Shown here in pieces: positions 29,534-39,388 of a DNA stretch of 64,000 bases. Below the pieces are notes generated by a model. The model ran no database searches. It saw only the letters and a program-made list of their open reading frames with translations, and was not told the origin of the DNA. The translations under genes and the position numbers were made by a program. Source of the stretch: Lacimicrobium alkaliphilum (GTDB lineage Bacteria; Pseudomonadota; Gammaproteobacteria; Enterobacterales; Alteromonadaceae); NCBI RefSeq assembly GCF_002591895.1, contig NZ_NISX01000006.1:1-64000 (forward strand). Direction: 5' to 3'. How positions within the stretch are numbered: the stretch's first letter is position 1; each line of letters starts with the position of its first letter.

Positions 29534-30348
29534 CACTGATCAGTTTATTGCTGGTGCTGGCGATTGAAAGAGCAACCAATAAAACCACATACTGGCAGTC
29601 TGGTTTCTACACCAGCCGCTATGCCGCATGGCTGGAGAAGCACGATATTCTCTCACCTGACACGTCACGGCAAGTACTGCTGGCCATAGTGTTGATTCCT
29701 GCGCTGGTCATCGGCCTGGTGCTTTTTCAGCTGGATGCATTTTTTATCACCTTTATCGTGAACACGGTTGTGCTGATGGTATGCATAGGTTGCCCGGACT
29801 TGCGCCAGAGTTACAGAGGGTATCTGCAAGCGGCATCCCGGGAAGATACTGAAGCATCCGTGCTATACGCAGAGCAATTAGGCTACCCCTGTGATTCAGG
29901 TAACAGCCTGGGCCAGTGTCTGGTATGGGTGAATTATCGTCATTATGCTGCAGTAGCTATCTGGTTTGTGGTGTTTGGCGCCGCAGGGGCGTTGTTTTAT
30001 GTGTTATCTGCATATTTGCTCAGATACCTGACACAACATGAACATCAACAGCAATCCAACTGGATGCAGGTGATGGAATTGATTGACTGGGTTCCGGTAC
30101 GACTTCATACACTCGGATTGCTGGTGGTCGGACATTTCTCCCGTGGACTGACTATCTGGCTTGAATACTTCCGTGAAACTTCAGCCCGTAAAATGGTTAC
30201 CGAAGTTGCGCAAGCTGCCGAGTATGTTGAGCCTGAAGGCATTGAATGCACCGATGAGCCCTGCACTATGGTGCGACTGGTAAAACGCAACATGATGGCG
30301 TTGTTGGTATTAGTGGCGGTACTGACGCTGTCCGGCTTGATAAGTTGA
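29530..30348 (+). CDS. ampE: Inner-membrane protein AmpE
   Basis: Polytopic protein always paired with AmpD. Its exact role is unsettled; a sensor or ligase-like function in envelope signalling has been proposed. 272 aa with about four TM helices (residues about 45-90, 140-165 and 250-272 are clearly hydrophobic). The family start MTLISLLLVLAIER and the motif GCPDLRQSYRGYLQA are recognisable. It starts inside the ampD stop (ATGA). Confidence 0.92.
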   Translation: MTLISLLLVLAIERATNKTTYWQSGFYTSRYAAWLEKHDILSPDTSRQVLLAIVLIPALVIGLVLFQLDAFFITFIVNTVVLMVCIGCPDLRQSYRGYLQAASREDTEASVLYAEQLGYPCDSGNSLGQCLVWVNYRHYAAVAIWFVVFGAAGALFYVLSAYLLRYLTQHEHQQQSNWMQVMELIDWVPVRLHTLGLLVVGHFSRGLTIWLEYFRETSARKMVTEVAQAAEYVEPEGIECTDEPCTMVRLVKRNMMALLVLVAVLTLSGLIS

Positions 30349-30463
30349 TCCTGTGAGCAAGCGCCAAATCTGTTCCCATGTGCCTGTTCAGCTCTGAAGC
30401 GTTTAACGATCAGACCGGGACAGTATTTTTCAGTCTTAGTGAATAAATAATCGATTTTTATGT

Positions 30464-30480
30464 ATTTGGTCTGACCAGTA
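30464..30480 (+). promoter_or_regulatory. Candidate PdhR/FadR-type operator, distal
   Basis: Palindrome TTGGTCTGACCAG; core TGGTCTGACCA at 30467-30477 fits the GntR/FadR subfamily pattern TGGTnnnACCA. 143 nt upstream of pdhR. Confidence 0.6.
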
Positions 30481-30590
30481 CCGAAGCCGCGATGTGGCTT
30501 CGATTGCTATCCTTGCTGATGTTATTGCTGAATTCACCAGCTGAATCTTTGTTTTACCTTTGAATTATTTTGCACTAAGCTAATAGGTTA

Positions 30591-30606
30591 ATTGGTATTA
30601 CCATTT
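30591..30606 (+). promoter_or_regulatory. Candidate PdhR operator, proximal
   Basis: ATTGGTATTACCATTT; core TGGTATTACCA at 30593-30603, only 20 nt before the pdhR ATG, resembling the E. coli PdhR box (ATTGGT-n3-ACCAAT). Suggests autoregulation of pdhR-aceEF. Confidence 0.7.
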
Positions 30607-30622
30607 TGATTTTGGTTGAATA

Positions 30623-31384
30623 ATGCAAAGAGTTCGCGCTAAAAAACTGTCCGATGTGATTCTGGAACAAATTGAGTCCATGATCCTCGACGGTAATTTG
30701 ACTGCGGGGCAACGATTGCCTGCAGAACGCGAATTAGCAGAAAAGTTTGCGGTGTCGCGCCCTTCTTTGCGTGAAGCCATTCAGAAACTTGAAGCTAAAG
30801 GCCTGGTGTACAGGAAACAGGGCGGCGGAACCTTTGTGCAGTCGGAGCTGGCGCTTTTAGAAAATGCACCATTGCTGGAATTAATTGCCTCGCGACCTGA
30901 ATCTCAGTTTGATCTGCTGGAGTTTCGCCTGGCACTGGAAGGCATGGCTGCCTATTATGCGGCGCTAAGAGGTACGGAGTCGCAGAAACAGGAAATTCAG
31001 CTAGCCTACAAAGACGTACAAAAGCTGCAGCAAAAAGAGCCGGATAATCAAACGGCACAGGCGAAAGCCTTAAGCAGTTTTTACCAGCAAATGATCCAGG
31101 CATCGCACAATATAGTAATGCTGCATATTTTCCGTGGTTTGTTACCTTTATTAGAAGATAACATTCGACGAAACCTTGAAGTCTTATGTGCTGACCCGGA
31201 TGTCAGTGAGCAGATGAACAGGCAAAGGGTAAGAATACTGGATGCAATAGTGGCCAGTGATCCGGAACAGGCCAGACTGGCCAGTAACGAGCATCTGGCG
31301 TTTATTGAAGAAACCTTACTCAATATAAACCGGCAAAATAGCAATTTGCAGCGTTCGCTGCGTCGGATAGAGATGCCGGAATAA
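30623..31384 (+). CDS. pdhR: Pyruvate dehydrogenase complex repressor
   Basis: GntR-family (FadR subfamily) repressor that responds to pyruvate and controls the pdh operon. 253 aa (E. coli 254). Winged-helix DNA-binding domain about residues 9-75 (RLPAERELAEKFAVSRPSLREA), then an all-helical FCD effector domain with the metal/pyruvate-site His and Asp residues (for example ASHNIVMLH and SNEHLAFI). Two matching palindromes lie upstream. aceE starts 81 nt after its stop. Confidence 0.95.
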   Translation: MQRVRAKKLSDVILEQIESMILDGNLTAGQRLPAERELAEKFAVSRPSLREAIQKLEAKGLVYRKQGGGTFVQSELALLENAPLLELIASRPESQFDLLEFRLALEGMAAYYAALRGTESQKQEIQLAYKDVQKLQQKEPDNQTAQAKALSSFYQQMIQASHNIVMLHIFRGLLPLLEDNIRRNLEVLCADPDVSEQMNRQRVRILDAIVASDPEQARLASNEHLAFIEETLLNINRQNSNLQRSLRRIEMPE

Positions 31385-31465
31385 CCATGATACAGAACAG
31401 CAGTGGCTCCCCTTGTCAGAGGGTATCCGCAGTCAGAATTCACTAACCAGATAAAGGAAAGCGCT

Positions 31466-34138
31466 ATGGCAGAACAGATGAAGCCAGACGTGGATCCACA
31501 GGAAACACAAGAATGGCTCGAGTCTCTCGAGGCGGTACTGGAAACTGAAGGTACAGATCGTGCCCACTTCCTGCTTGAATCCCTGATCGAAAAGGCTCGT
31601 CGGAACGGCGGCCACTTACCTTACACGGCAACCACCGCCTATGTGAATACCATTCCTGCCGGTCAGGAGCCCACAATGCCCGGGGACCAGAGCATTGAGG
31701 CCAGAATTCGCAGTGCCATTCGCTGGAATGCCCTGATGATGGTACTCCGGGCGTCGAAAAAAGATCTTGAGCTTGGCGGCCATATTTCCAGTTTTGCTTC
31801 TTCTGCGATGCTTTACGACGTAGGATTCAATCATTTTTTCAAGGCCCCGAATGAGCAGGATGGTGGTGATTTTCTGTATATTCAGGGCCATGTGTCTCCG
31901 GGTATATACTCACGGGCTTATATTGAGGGGCGTCTGTCGGAAAATCAGCTTGATGGGTTCCGCCAGGAAGTGGATGGCAAAGGGTTGTCGTCTTATCCCC
32001 ACCCTAAACTGATGCCGGATTTCTGGCAATTCCCCACTGTTTCCATGGGGCTGGGACCTATTCAGGCGATCTACACTGCGCGTTTCCTTAAGTATCTGAC
32101 CGACAGAGGCATCAAGGACTGCTCTAACCAGCGAGTATGGTGTTTCCTCGGTGATGGTGAGTGCGATGAGCCTGAAAGCCTCGGAGCCATTGGGCTGGCT
32201 GCCCGTGAAGGTCTGGACAATCTGACCTTTGTGGTTAACTGTAATCTGCAACGTCTGGACGGCCCGGTACGCGGCAATGGCAAGATTATTCAGGAACTGG
32301 AAGGGAATTTCCGTGGTGCTGGCTGGGAAGTTTTCAAGGTGATTTGGGGGCGTTATTGGGATCCACTCCTTGCCCGGGATACAAAAGGCAAGCTGATTGA
32401 CCTGATGAACGAAACCGTGGACGGTGAGTATCAGAACTACAAAGCCAAAGGTGGCAAATACACCCGTGACAATTTCTTTGGCAAGTATCCTGAACTCAAA
32501 GAGATGGTCGCGAATATGTCTGACGAAGACATCTGGCGTCTCAACCGCGGTGGCCACGACCCGGTTAAGGTATATGCGGCGTATAAGCGTGCCGTGGAGA
32601 CTAAAGGTCGTCCACAGGTGATCCTGGCTAAGACCGTAAAAGGTTATGGTATGGGTGCTGCCGGTGAAGGCAAGAACATTGCTCACCAGGTTAAGAAGAT
32701 GGATATGACAGCCGTCAAACAGTACCGTGACAGATTTAATATTCCGGTCAGTGATGACAAGTTAGAAGAGCTGCCTTATTTCCGTTTCGATAAAGACAGC
32801 GCCGAAATGAAGTACCTGCGCGAGCGTCGTGAAGCGCTTAAGGGTTATATGCCAGTGCGCCGGCCTAAGGCAACTGAGAACTTGCCTGCTCCGGCCCTGA
32901 AAGCCTTTGAGGCCATAACCAAAGGCTCCGGTGAGCGTGAGATCTCTACCACTATGGCCTTTGTCCGGGTCTTGACCGCCATGCTCAAAGACAAAGAGGT
33001 AGGGCAAAGAGTTGTACCTATTATTCCCGATGAAGCCCGTACTTTCGGTATGGAAGGCCTGTTCCGCCAGGTAGGAATTTACTCACATCACGGCCAGAAA
33101 TATGAGCCACAGGACGCCGATCAGGTGGCCTATTATCGTGAAGACAAGAAGGGCCAGGTCTTGCAGGAAGGGATCAACGAGCTTGGCGCAATGGCCTCAT
33201 GGCTGGCGGCGGGTACTTCTTATTCGAACAATGATCTGCCGATGATACCGGTGTACATATACTATTCCATGTTTGGCTTCCAGCGTGTAGGCGATCTGGC
33301 CTGGGCCGCCGGTGACAGCCAGTGCCGTGGCTTTTTGGTGGGCGGTACAGCAGGGCGTACGACCCTCAACGGCGAAGGTCTGCAGCATCAGGACGGTCAT
33401 AGTCATACCCAGGCGGGGCTGATTCCTAATTGTGTCAGCTATGACCCTACCTATGGGTACGAGATAGCGGTAATTGTTCAGGACGGCATGCGCCGGATGT
33501 TCGAAGAGCAGGAAAACGTATTCTATTACCTCACGGTAATGAATGAGAACTATGTCCAGCCGAGAATGCCCAGTAATGCAGTGGAAGGCATTATCAAGGG
33601 AATATACAAACTGGATGAGATTAAGGCCACCAAGACCAAGCAAAGTGTCAGGCTGCTGGGTTCTGGCACTATTTTACTGCAGGTGCGTGAAGCCGCTCAG
33701 TTGCTGAAGGAAAAGTTCGGAATCAGCTCAGAAGTTTACAGTGTTACGTCATTTAATGAGCTGGCCCGGGAAGGCCTGGATTGTGAACGTCACAATATGC
33801 TTAATCCTGACAAAGAGGAACAGGTGCCGTTTATCACCCAGTTGCTCAGTGAAGGTGTGGATGGACCCACTATTGCAGCCACCGATTACATTAAGTCGTA
33901 TGCCGATCAGGTGCGGGCTTTTGTTCCCGGTTCTTATCGTGTGCTGGGTACAGACGGGTTCGGTCGTTCAGACAGCCGGGCTAATCTGCGACGTCACTTT
34001 GAAGTGGATGCGGCTTATATCGTTGTAGCCAGTCTACATGAACTCGCAAAAGCAGGTTCCATCGATAAAAAACGCGTGGCCGAGGCCATTGAGATGTTTT
34101 CTATCGATGTGGATAAACTCAACCCGCTATACGCCTGA
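31466..34138 (+). CDS. aceE: Pyruvate dehydrogenase E1 component (homodimeric)
   Basis: Thiamine-diphosphate-dependent decarboxylase of the pyruvate dehydrogenase complex. 890 aa (E. coli 887) from the ATG at 31466, which has AAGGA 7 nt upstream; the longer frame to 31403 is untranslated leader. The TPP motif is [10 protein letters not shown] with NCN about 29 residues on ([16 protein letters not shown]). [20 protein letters not shown] and the C-terminal transketolase-like domain ([13 protein letters not shown]) are conserved. First structural gene after pdhR and 20 nt before aceF. Confidence 0.98.
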   Translation: MAEQMKPDVDPQETQEWLESLEAVLETEGTDRAHFLLESLIEKARRNGGHLPYTATTAYVNTIPAGQEPTMPGDQSIEARIRSAIRWNALMMVLRASKKDLELGGHISSFASSAMLYDVGFNHFFKAPNEQDGGDFLYIQGHVSPGIYSRAYIEGRLSENQLDGFRQEVDGKGLSSYPHPKLMPDFWQFPTVSMGLGPIQAIYTARFLKYLTDRGIKDCSNQRVWCFLGDGECDEPESLGAIGLAAREGLDNLTFVVNCNLQRLDGPVRGNGKIIQELEGNFRGAGWEVFKVIWGRYWDPLLARDTKGKLIDLMNETVDGEYQNYKAKGGKYTRDNFFGKYPELKEMVANMSDEDIWRLNRGGHDPVKVYAAYKRAVETKGRPQVILAKTVKGYGMGAAGEGKNIAHQVKKMDMTAVKQYRDRFNIPVSDDKLEELPYFRFDKDSAEMKYLRERREALKGYMPVRRPKATENLPAPALKAFEAITKGSGEREISTTMAFVRVLTAMLKDKEVGQRVVPIIPDEARTFGMEGLFRQVGIYSHHGQKYEPQDADQVAYYREDKKGQVLQEGINELGAMASWLAAGTSYSNNDLPMIPVYIYYSMFGFQRVGDLAWAAGDSQCRGFLVGGTAGRTTLNGEGLQHQDGHSHTQAGLIPNCVSYDPTYGYEIAVIVQDGMRRMFEEQENVFYYLTVMNENYVQPRMPSNAVEGIIKGIYKLDEIKATKTKQSVRLLGSGTILLQVREAAQLLKEKFGISSEVYSVTSFNELAREGLDCERHNMLNPDKEEQVPFITQLLSEGVDGPTIAATDYIKSYADQVRAFVPGSYRVLGTDGFGRSDSRANLRRHFEVDAAYIVVASLHELAKAGSIDKKRVAEAIEMFSIDVDKLNPLYA

Positions 34139-34158
34139 TCGGTAAGGAGAGAATCAGA

Positions 34159-35928
34159 ATGTCAAATACTAAAGATGTACTGGTCCCCGATGTTGGCGGG
34201 GAAGAAGTTGAAATCATTGAGCTCTGTGTGGAGGTCGGTGATGAAATCGAAGCTGAGCAATCGCTGATCACGGTTGAAAGCGACAAGGCGAGTATGGATA
34301 TTCCCGCGCCTTTTGCCGGAAAAGTGGCTGAAATTCAGGTGAAAGTAGGTGACAAGATCGCTGAAGGTAAGCTGATCATGAAAGTTGAAGCCAGTGATGA
34401 CGCCGGCAGCGAAGGTGATGACAAGGACTCTGAGGAGTCTGACAATGAAGAGCCGTCTTCTGAATCATCTTCCTCAGAAGAGAGTCAGGATAAACAGAGC
34501 GGGACAGCAGATAAGGCCGATAAAGCTGACAAGGAAGACAAGGAAGGAAAAGACGACAAACAAAAGTCTTCTGGCGGCGAAAAGACGGTCAAAGAAGTGC
34601 AGGTGCCGGATATTGGTGATGATGGTGAAGTGGATGTCATCGATGTGCTGGTGGCCGTAGGCGATGAAGTAGAAGCGGAAACCGGGCTGATCACACTGGA
34701 AACCGATAAGGCCACCATGGATGTACCGGCGCCATTTGCCGGAGTGGTGAAAGAGCTAAAAGTTTCAAACGGTGACAAGGTCAGTCAGGGCACGTTAATC
34801 GCACTGATTGAGACTCAGGAAGAGAGCAGTGATGAGGCCTCTTCTGCTGAGGAATCAGAAACAGAAAGCAAAGACACGAAAGAGACGCAGGACAAAGACA
34901 AAGATCAGAGCGATTCTGATTCGAAAAGTCAGTCTTCCGGTGCTCCCAAACCGCCTCCGGTTCCTCACCATCCTTCCGCCGGTGAAAAAGCCAGCAAGGG
35001 GACGATTCATGCTTCGCCCGCTGTGCGCAGAGTAGCGCGGGAATTTGGTGTCGATCTGAATCAGGTTAAGGGTACAGGGCGCAAAGGTCGGATCGTTAAA
35101 GAAGATGTGCAGTCTTATGTGAAATATGAGCTGTCGCGGCCGAAAATGACAGCAGGCTCATCCGTGGGCAGCGGTAGCGGTGGATTGCAGGTGCTGGCGC
35201 CACCTAAAGTAGACTTCTCAAAATTTGGTGAAGTGGAAGAGGTACCGCTGACCCGGATTCAGAAGATTTCCGGACCGAATCTGCATCGTAACTGGGTTAC
35301 TATTCCTCATGTTACGCAGTTTGAAGAAGCGGATATCACCGATGTTGAAGCGTTCCGAAAGGAACAGAATCAGATCGCTGAAAAGAAAAAGTTGGGCGTT
35401 AAAATCACGCCGCTGGTATTTATTATGAAAGCCGCCGCAGATGCCCTTAAGGCCTATCCGGTATTTAATACTTCTTTGTCTGAGTCCGGCGAGAGTCTGA
35501 TTCAGAAGAAGTATTACCATATCGGTATTGCTGTTGACACCCCAGGCGGTCTCGTGGTCCCGGTAGTGCGGGATGTGGATAAAAAGGGTATCCATGAGTT
35601 GTCTGAAGAATTGATGGAGATTAGCGGCAAAGCCCGGGATGGCAAGCTTAAAGCAGCCGATATGCAGGGCAGTTGTTTTACGATTTCCAGTCTTGGTGGT
35701 ATCGGTGGTACTGCATTTACACCCATTGTTAATGCACCTGATGTGGCGATACTGGGCGTATCTAAAAGTGAGATGAAACCAAAGTGGAATGGTAAAGACT
35801 TTGAGCCTCGTCTAATGTTGCCTTTGTCACTGTCCTATGACCATAGGGTCATCGATGGTGCCGTTGCGGCACGCTTTGCGGTGCATCTGAGCCGCGTAAT
35901 GGGCGATATCAGAGAGATGTTGCTGTAG
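34159..35928 (+). CDS. aceF: Dihydrolipoamide acetyltransferase (E2), two lipoyl domains
   Basis: Core of the pyruvate dehydrogenase complex; transfers acetyl from lipoyl to CoA. 589 aa. Two lipoyl domains, with lipoyl-lysines K43 (ESDKASMD) and K184 (ETDKATMD); E. coli has three. Peripheral-subunit-binding domain about 285-320 ([17 protein letters not shown]), then the catalytic domain with [13 protein letters not shown] near the C-terminus. The linkers (about 79-141 and 220-282) are strongly charged Ser/Glu/Asp/Lys sequences rather than the Ala/Pro-rich hinges of E. coli. Followed by a REP-like palindrome and then lpd. Confidence 0.97.
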   Translation: MSNTKDVLVPDVGGEEVEIIELCVEVGDEIEAEQSLITVESDKASMDIPAPFAGKVAEIQVKVGDKIAEGKLIMKVEASDDAGSEGDDKDSEESDNEEPSSESSSSEESQDKQSGTADKADKADKEDKEGKDDKQKSSGGEKTVKEVQVPDIGDDGEVDVIDVLVAVGDEVEAETGLITLETDKATMDVPAPFAGVVKELKVSNGDKVSQGTLIALIETQEESSDEASSAEESETESKDTKETQDKDKDQSDSDSKSQSSGAPKPPPVPHHPSAGEKASKGTIHASPAVRRVAREFGVDLNQVKGTGRKGRIVKEDVQSYVKYELSRPKMTAGSSVGSGSGGLQVLAPPKVDFSKFGEVEEVPLTRIQKISGPNLHRNWVTIPHVTQFEEADITDVEAFRKEQNQIAEKKKLGVKITPLVFIMKAAADALKAYPVFNTSLSESGESLIQKKYYHIGIAVDTPGGLVVPVVRDVDKKGIHELSEELMEISGKARDGKLKAADMQGSCFTISSLGGIGGTAFTPIVNAPDVAILGVSKSEMKPKWNGKDFEPRLMLPLSLSYDHRVIDGAVAARFAVHLSRVMGDIREMLL

Positions 35929-35947
35929 AGAAGAGAAATAATACTGA

Positions 35948-36028
35948 TCCCGGATTCCGCTTCGCTGCATCCGGGCTACCCCCTTAAGGGATTATGTAGC
36001 CCGTCAGGAAGTGAAGCGGATTGCGGGA
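35948..36028. repeat. REP-like palindromic element between aceF and lpd
   Basis: Two inverted arms: TCCCGGATTCCGCTTC against GAAGCGGATTGCGGGA, and GGGCTAC against GTAGCCC. Typical of repetitive extragenic palindromes. It occupies most of the 233-nt aceF-lpd spacer and may stabilise or attenuate the operon mRNA. Confidence 0.65.
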
Positions 36029-36161
36029 AAGGATTAATCAAAGAGGCAGAGAATGACTCAGGTCGTTTTTTTGCTTCTGCCCGGCGGGCTAGGTAGAATT
36101 CGCCCGTCTGTATCCTGAACAAAAACAACGAACTTTTACCCCTGAATGATAGAGGTCACAA

Positions 36162-37583
36162 ATGAGCGAAATTAAAACACAACTGGTGGTGCTTGGAGCC
36201 GGACCAGGTGGGTATTCCGCCGCTTTTCGTGCGGCGGATTTAGGCATTGAAACCGTGATCGTAGACGGCCGGGACACCCTTGGTGGTGTTTGTCTAAATG
36301 TCGGTTGTATACCTTCCAAGGCCTTATTACATGTGGCCAAAGTCATCGATGATGCGCGCGAAATGGGCGATCATGGGGTGAGTTTTGGTGAGCCGAAGAT
36401 CGATCTGGACAAGGTTCGCAGCTGGAAAGACAGCGTCGTTGGCCAGTTGACCAAAGGCCTTGCGGGAATGGCAAAAATGCGCAAGGTTAAGCATGTACAG
36501 GGTTATGGTAAATTTACCGGTGCCAACACGCTGGAAGTTGATGGCAAAGACGGTAAGACGACCATCAAATTCGAAAATGCAATTATTGCAGCGGGTTCTG
36601 AACCCGTCTCTCTGCCCTTTATCCCCAAAGATGATGACAGAGTGATTGACTCCAGCGGTGCACTGGAAATGAAGGATATCCCGGAGAAAATGCTGGTTCT
36701 GGGCGGTGGGATTATCGGTCTGGAAATGGGCACAGTATATAAGGCTCTGGGCTCACAGATTGACGTTGTCGAATTCCTGGACCAACTGGTCCCTGCTGCT
36801 GATAAAGACGTGATCAAGATTTACCAGAAATTCGTTAAAGACAAATTTAACGTGATGCTGGAAACCAAGGTTACCAATGTCGAAGCGAAAAAAGACGGCC
36901 TGTATGTGACCTTTGAAGGCAAACAAGCCCCTGATGAACCCGTGCGCTATGACAAAGTATTGGTCGCAGTGGGTCGTAAGCCTAACGGTGGCGCTGTTGA
37001 TGCGGACAAGGCCGGTGTTAAAGTAGATGACAAAGGCTTTATCAGTGTTGATAAGCAACTGAAAACCAATGTAGAGCATATTTACGCTATCGGTGATCTG
37101 GTTGGTCAGCCCATGCTGGCGCATAAGGCGGTGCATGAAGGCCATGTAGCAGCTGAAGTCATTGCTGGTCAGAAACACTACTTTGATCCCCGTGGCATTC
37201 CTTCTGTAGCTTATACGGATCCCGAAATTGCCTGGGTGGGACTGACCGAAAAAGAAGCCAAAGAAAAAGGCGTGGACGTTGAAACCGCCACCTTCCCCTG
37301 GGCAGCTTCTGGCCGTGCTATCGCCTCGAGTCGCACAGAGGGCATGACCAAAATGATCTTTGAAAAAGACACCGGTCGTGTAGTGGGCGGTGCCATTATC
37401 GGTATCAACGCCGGTGAAATGCTGGGTGAGATTGGCCTGGCGATTGAGATGGGTGCCGATGCTGAAGATGTGGCGCTGACAATTCATGCTCACCCCACGC
37501 TAAATGAGTCCATCGGCCTGGCCTCGGAAATCTACGAAGGTAGTATCACTGATATGCCGAACCCTAAGGCCAAGAAAAAGTAA
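36162..37583 (+). CDS. lpdA: Dihydrolipoamide dehydrogenase (E3)
   Basis: FAD enzyme that reoxidises dihydrolipoamide with NAD+; shared by the pyruvate and 2-oxoglutarate dehydrogenases and the glycine cleavage system. 473 aa (E. coli 474). FAD motif GAGPGGYSAAFRAADLG, redox disulfide C44/C49 in GGVCLNVGCIPSK, NAD motif GGGIIGLEMG, and the catalytic His-Glu pair in HAHPTLNESIG. It is separated from aceF by 233 nt containing a REP-like element; an internal promoter there is possible. Confidence 0.98.
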   Translation: MSEIKTQLVVLGAGPGGYSAAFRAADLGIETVIVDGRDTLGGVCLNVGCIPSKALLHVAKVIDDAREMGDHGVSFGEPKIDLDKVRSWKDSVVGQLTKGLAGMAKMRKVKHVQGYGKFTGANTLEVDGKDGKTTIKFENAIIAAGSEPVSLPFIPKDDDRVIDSSGALEMKDIPEKMLVLGGGIIGLEMGTVYKALGSQIDVVEFLDQLVPAADKDVIKIYQKFVKDKFNVMLETKVTNVEAKKDGLYVTFEGKQAPDEPVRYDKVLVAVGRKPNGGAVDADKAGVKVDDKGFISVDKQLKTNVEHIYAIGDLVGQPMLAHKAVHEGHVAAEVIAGQKHYFDPRGIPSVAYTDPEIAWVGLTEKEAKEKGVDVETATFPWAASGRAIASSRTEGMTKMIFEKDTGRVVGGAIIGINAGEMLGEIGLAIEMGADAEDVALTIHAHPTLNESIGLASEIYEGSITDMPNPKAKKK

Positions 37584-37614
37584 CTTAAACCTTCTTTTTG
37601 TCCGAAAAACGATT

Positions 37615-37648
37615 AATGCCAGTCAGTATTACCTGACTGGCATTTTTT
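37615..37648 (+). terminator. Intrinsic terminator of the pdh operon
   Basis: 12-bp perfect stem AATGCCAGTCAG/CTGACTGGCATT with a 6-nt loop followed by a T-run, 31 nt after lpdA. Confidence 0.9.
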
Positions 37649-37658
37649 ATGTGCATAT

Positions 37659-37688
37659 AAAAAAGCCCGGGCTAAACCCGGGCTTTTT
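37659..37688 (-). terminator. Bidirectional terminator downstream of exbD
   Basis: Perfect GCCCGGG/CCCGGGC stem, CTAAA loop, A6 on the left and T5 on the right. 19 nt past the exbD-family stop on the minus strand; also backs up the lpdA terminator. Confidence 0.85.
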
Positions 37689-37707
37689 CTGAATTTTTCA
37701 ATCTACG

Positions 37708-38106
37708 CTAGTTTTTCACAACTACAGAGAGTTTGGGTACGCCCGCACGGGTAATCTGGTTGAGTACTTCAACCACCACACCATGCTTGGTTTTCTCGGC
37801 AGCCTGCACTACCGCAGAGTCAGTATTGTTTTCGGCCAGGAAGGTCTGAACGTTCGCTTCAACCCGCTTAATATCGATTTGACGATTATTCATATAAATA
37901 AAACCGTTTTCATCAATGCGAATAGAAACGTTTTTGCTGGGCTTGTTGGTTTGTTGCTGATCATCCGGGCGATTTACAATAAGCCCCTTCTCCTTCACGA
38001 AGGAGGTTGTCACGATAAAGAAGATCAACATGATAAAGACGATGTCTAACATCGGAGTCATATCAATGCTTGCGTCTTCTGACTCTGAACCGTGCTTTTT
38101 CTTCAT
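37708..38106 (-). CDS. ExbD/TolR-family proton-motive-force transducer
   Basis: 132 aa. One N-terminal TM helix (MLDIVFIMLIFFIVTTSFV) with the proton-path aspartate Asp21, preceded by the family motif DASIDMTPMLD, and a periplasmic ExbD domain ending in VPKLSVVVKN. ExbD works with an ExbB/TolQ-type partner to energise TonB, but no exbB or tonB flanks it: the neighbours are the convergent lpdA and a divergent PepSY gene. It therefore acts with a partner encoded elsewhere or belongs to a dispersed system. Confidence 0.88.
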   Translation of the reverse strand: MKKKHGSESEDASIDMTPMLDIVFIMLIFFIVTTSFVKEKGLIVNRPDDQQQTNKPSKNVSIRIDENGFIYMNNRQIDIKRVEANVQTFLAENNTDSAVVQAAEKTKHGVVVEVLNQITRAGVPKLSVVVKN

Positions 38107-38298
38107 ACTTGGATTCCTTCAATAACCAGTTTAAAGCCAGCCTCTGGAATGTTTTACAGAGTGATCCTGAATAAAAAACAGGAACCGTATCGACTTTAGG
38201 TAAATTAAACGTAAAGATAATCCGGATTTATACCCTTTTAGTCCGTCATTGACAAGGGTGATCTTAAAAAACTGAGACCTGAAAGTGGATAGTAAACG

Positions 38299-38991
38299 AT
38301 GAAGTTCTGGCGAAAGTGGCATAAATGGTTGGGGTTAGCACTGGGGGTTCAGGTATTGCTTTGGATCAGTGGTGGCGTGGTGATGAGCGTTATTCCACTG
38401 GATATGGTACGCGGTAATCATCTGGTTGAACCCCGGCAGGAAATAACGGCTGCGCAGCCAGTTGTCACCCATGTCGACTTTTCTCAGTGGCGGGCCTGGG
38501 AATGGGTTCGGCGTCCGGATCTATTGGCTCTTCAGGCGACTGACTTTCAGGGGCATCATCATTTTCTGGATCCTGTTACAGGGCATAAGCTGTCAATGAT
38601 CAATGCAGGGCAGGCCAAAGGGCGTGCTCAAACCCGTTACCTGGGGCAGGGCAACGCCATTAATGCAAAGCTATTGTCGCAGTTGCCAGATGAAGTCCGG
38701 GGCCGGCAGGGGCCTCTTTACCGGGTGGACTTTGATGACTGGATAAATACCAGTTTTTATTTGCATCCCTATTCAGCAGAGATCATCAGTGTGCGTTCCG
38801 ACCTGTGGCGTGTGTTCGATTTTTTCTGGATGTTGCATATACTCGACTTTGAAAATCGTACAGATTTCAATAATCCCTTGCTGATTAGCTTGGCAATTGC
38901 CGCCTGGTTGTTTACCCTGAGCGGGTTTATAATGCTTTATCACAGCCTGTTAAAACCTAACTGGCGTAAACTGAGGTACAGAGTCCGTTGA
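38299..38991 (+). CDS. PepSY-type membrane protein upstream of copper efflux genes
   Basis: 230 aa. Two TM helices, at about residues 12-33 (LGLALGVQVLLWISGGVVMS) and 195-215, enclose a periplasmic domain. The N-terminal KFWRKWHKWLGLALGVQ and the later HILDFENRTDFNNPLL, then TLSGFIMLYHSLLKP, are the pattern of PepSY-associated TM proteins. These often lie beside metal or siderophore systems. The stop overlaps the TTG start of the next gene (TTGA), so it is the first gene of the operon PepSY - Cys-rich protein - cusB - cusA. Biochemical role unknown; electron transfer or protease inhibition are the usual suggestions. Confidence 0.8.
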   Translation: MKFWRKWHKWLGLALGVQVLLWISGGVVMSVIPLDMVRGNHLVEPRQEITAAQPVVTHVDFSQWRAWEWVRRPDLLALQATDFQGHHHFLDPVTGHKLSMINAGQAKGRAQTRYLGQGNAINAKLLSQLPDEVRGRQGPLYRVDFDDWINTSFYLHPYSAEIISVRSDLWRVFDFFWMLHILDFENRTDFNNPLLISLAIAAWLFTLSGFIMLYHSLLKPNWRKLRYRVR

Positions 38992-39302
38992 AACATGTGG
39001 TGTATTTTCTTGTTCTGATTTTCATCATGGGTGTGTTTAGCCCTGTGAGTCAGGCTGTGCCACTGGATAATCATCAGACTATGACGATGGAACATGAGTG
39101 TTGTGATCAGGGGGCTTCTGCATATGAGGAGCAAACTGGCTGCTGTGAGCAATACGGTTGCCAATGTGTTATCAGTTGTGCTGCCGCCTTACACTCAGGC
39201 ATTACTGTTTTTCCATCAGCCTCTACGTTAGATTATCGTCCCTCAGGGTATCATCCCATAAGTGCCTCTCCGTCCGGACCTTTTCGTCCACCAAAATCCT
39301 GA
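38988..39302 (+). CDS. Small Cys/His-rich exported protein, probable metal binder
   Basis: 104 aa from a TTG coupled to the previous stop. Signal peptide-like start (VVYFLVLIFIMGVFSPVSQA). The mature part has clustered metal ligands: HECCDQG, GCCEQYGCQC, SCAAALH, plus several His and Met. The Pro/Ser-rich tail has no clear fold. Location directly before cusBA suggests a periplasmic copper/silver carrier or sensor. Function is inferred from composition and context only; resemblance to short copper-resistance periplasmic proteins is general. Confidence 0.7.
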   Translation: MKHVVYFLVLIFIMGVFSPVSQAVPLDNHQTMTMEHECCDQGASAYEEQTGCCEQYGCQCVISCAAALHSGITVFPSASTLDYRPSGYHPISASPSGPFRPPKS

Positions 39303-39388
39303 AAGTGAATCAATACCACTGAATAACGTGTTATTCGTTGAAATGGGTCTCGCCCCTTTCACACGGTTTTATTTTTCAGGAGATCAAT

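Noticed and set aside
38107-38298. MerR/CueR-type copper-responsive promoter before the PepSY gene
   Set aside because: A TTGACA occurs near 38249, but no -10 at 19-20 nt and no clear dyad in the spacer were found.
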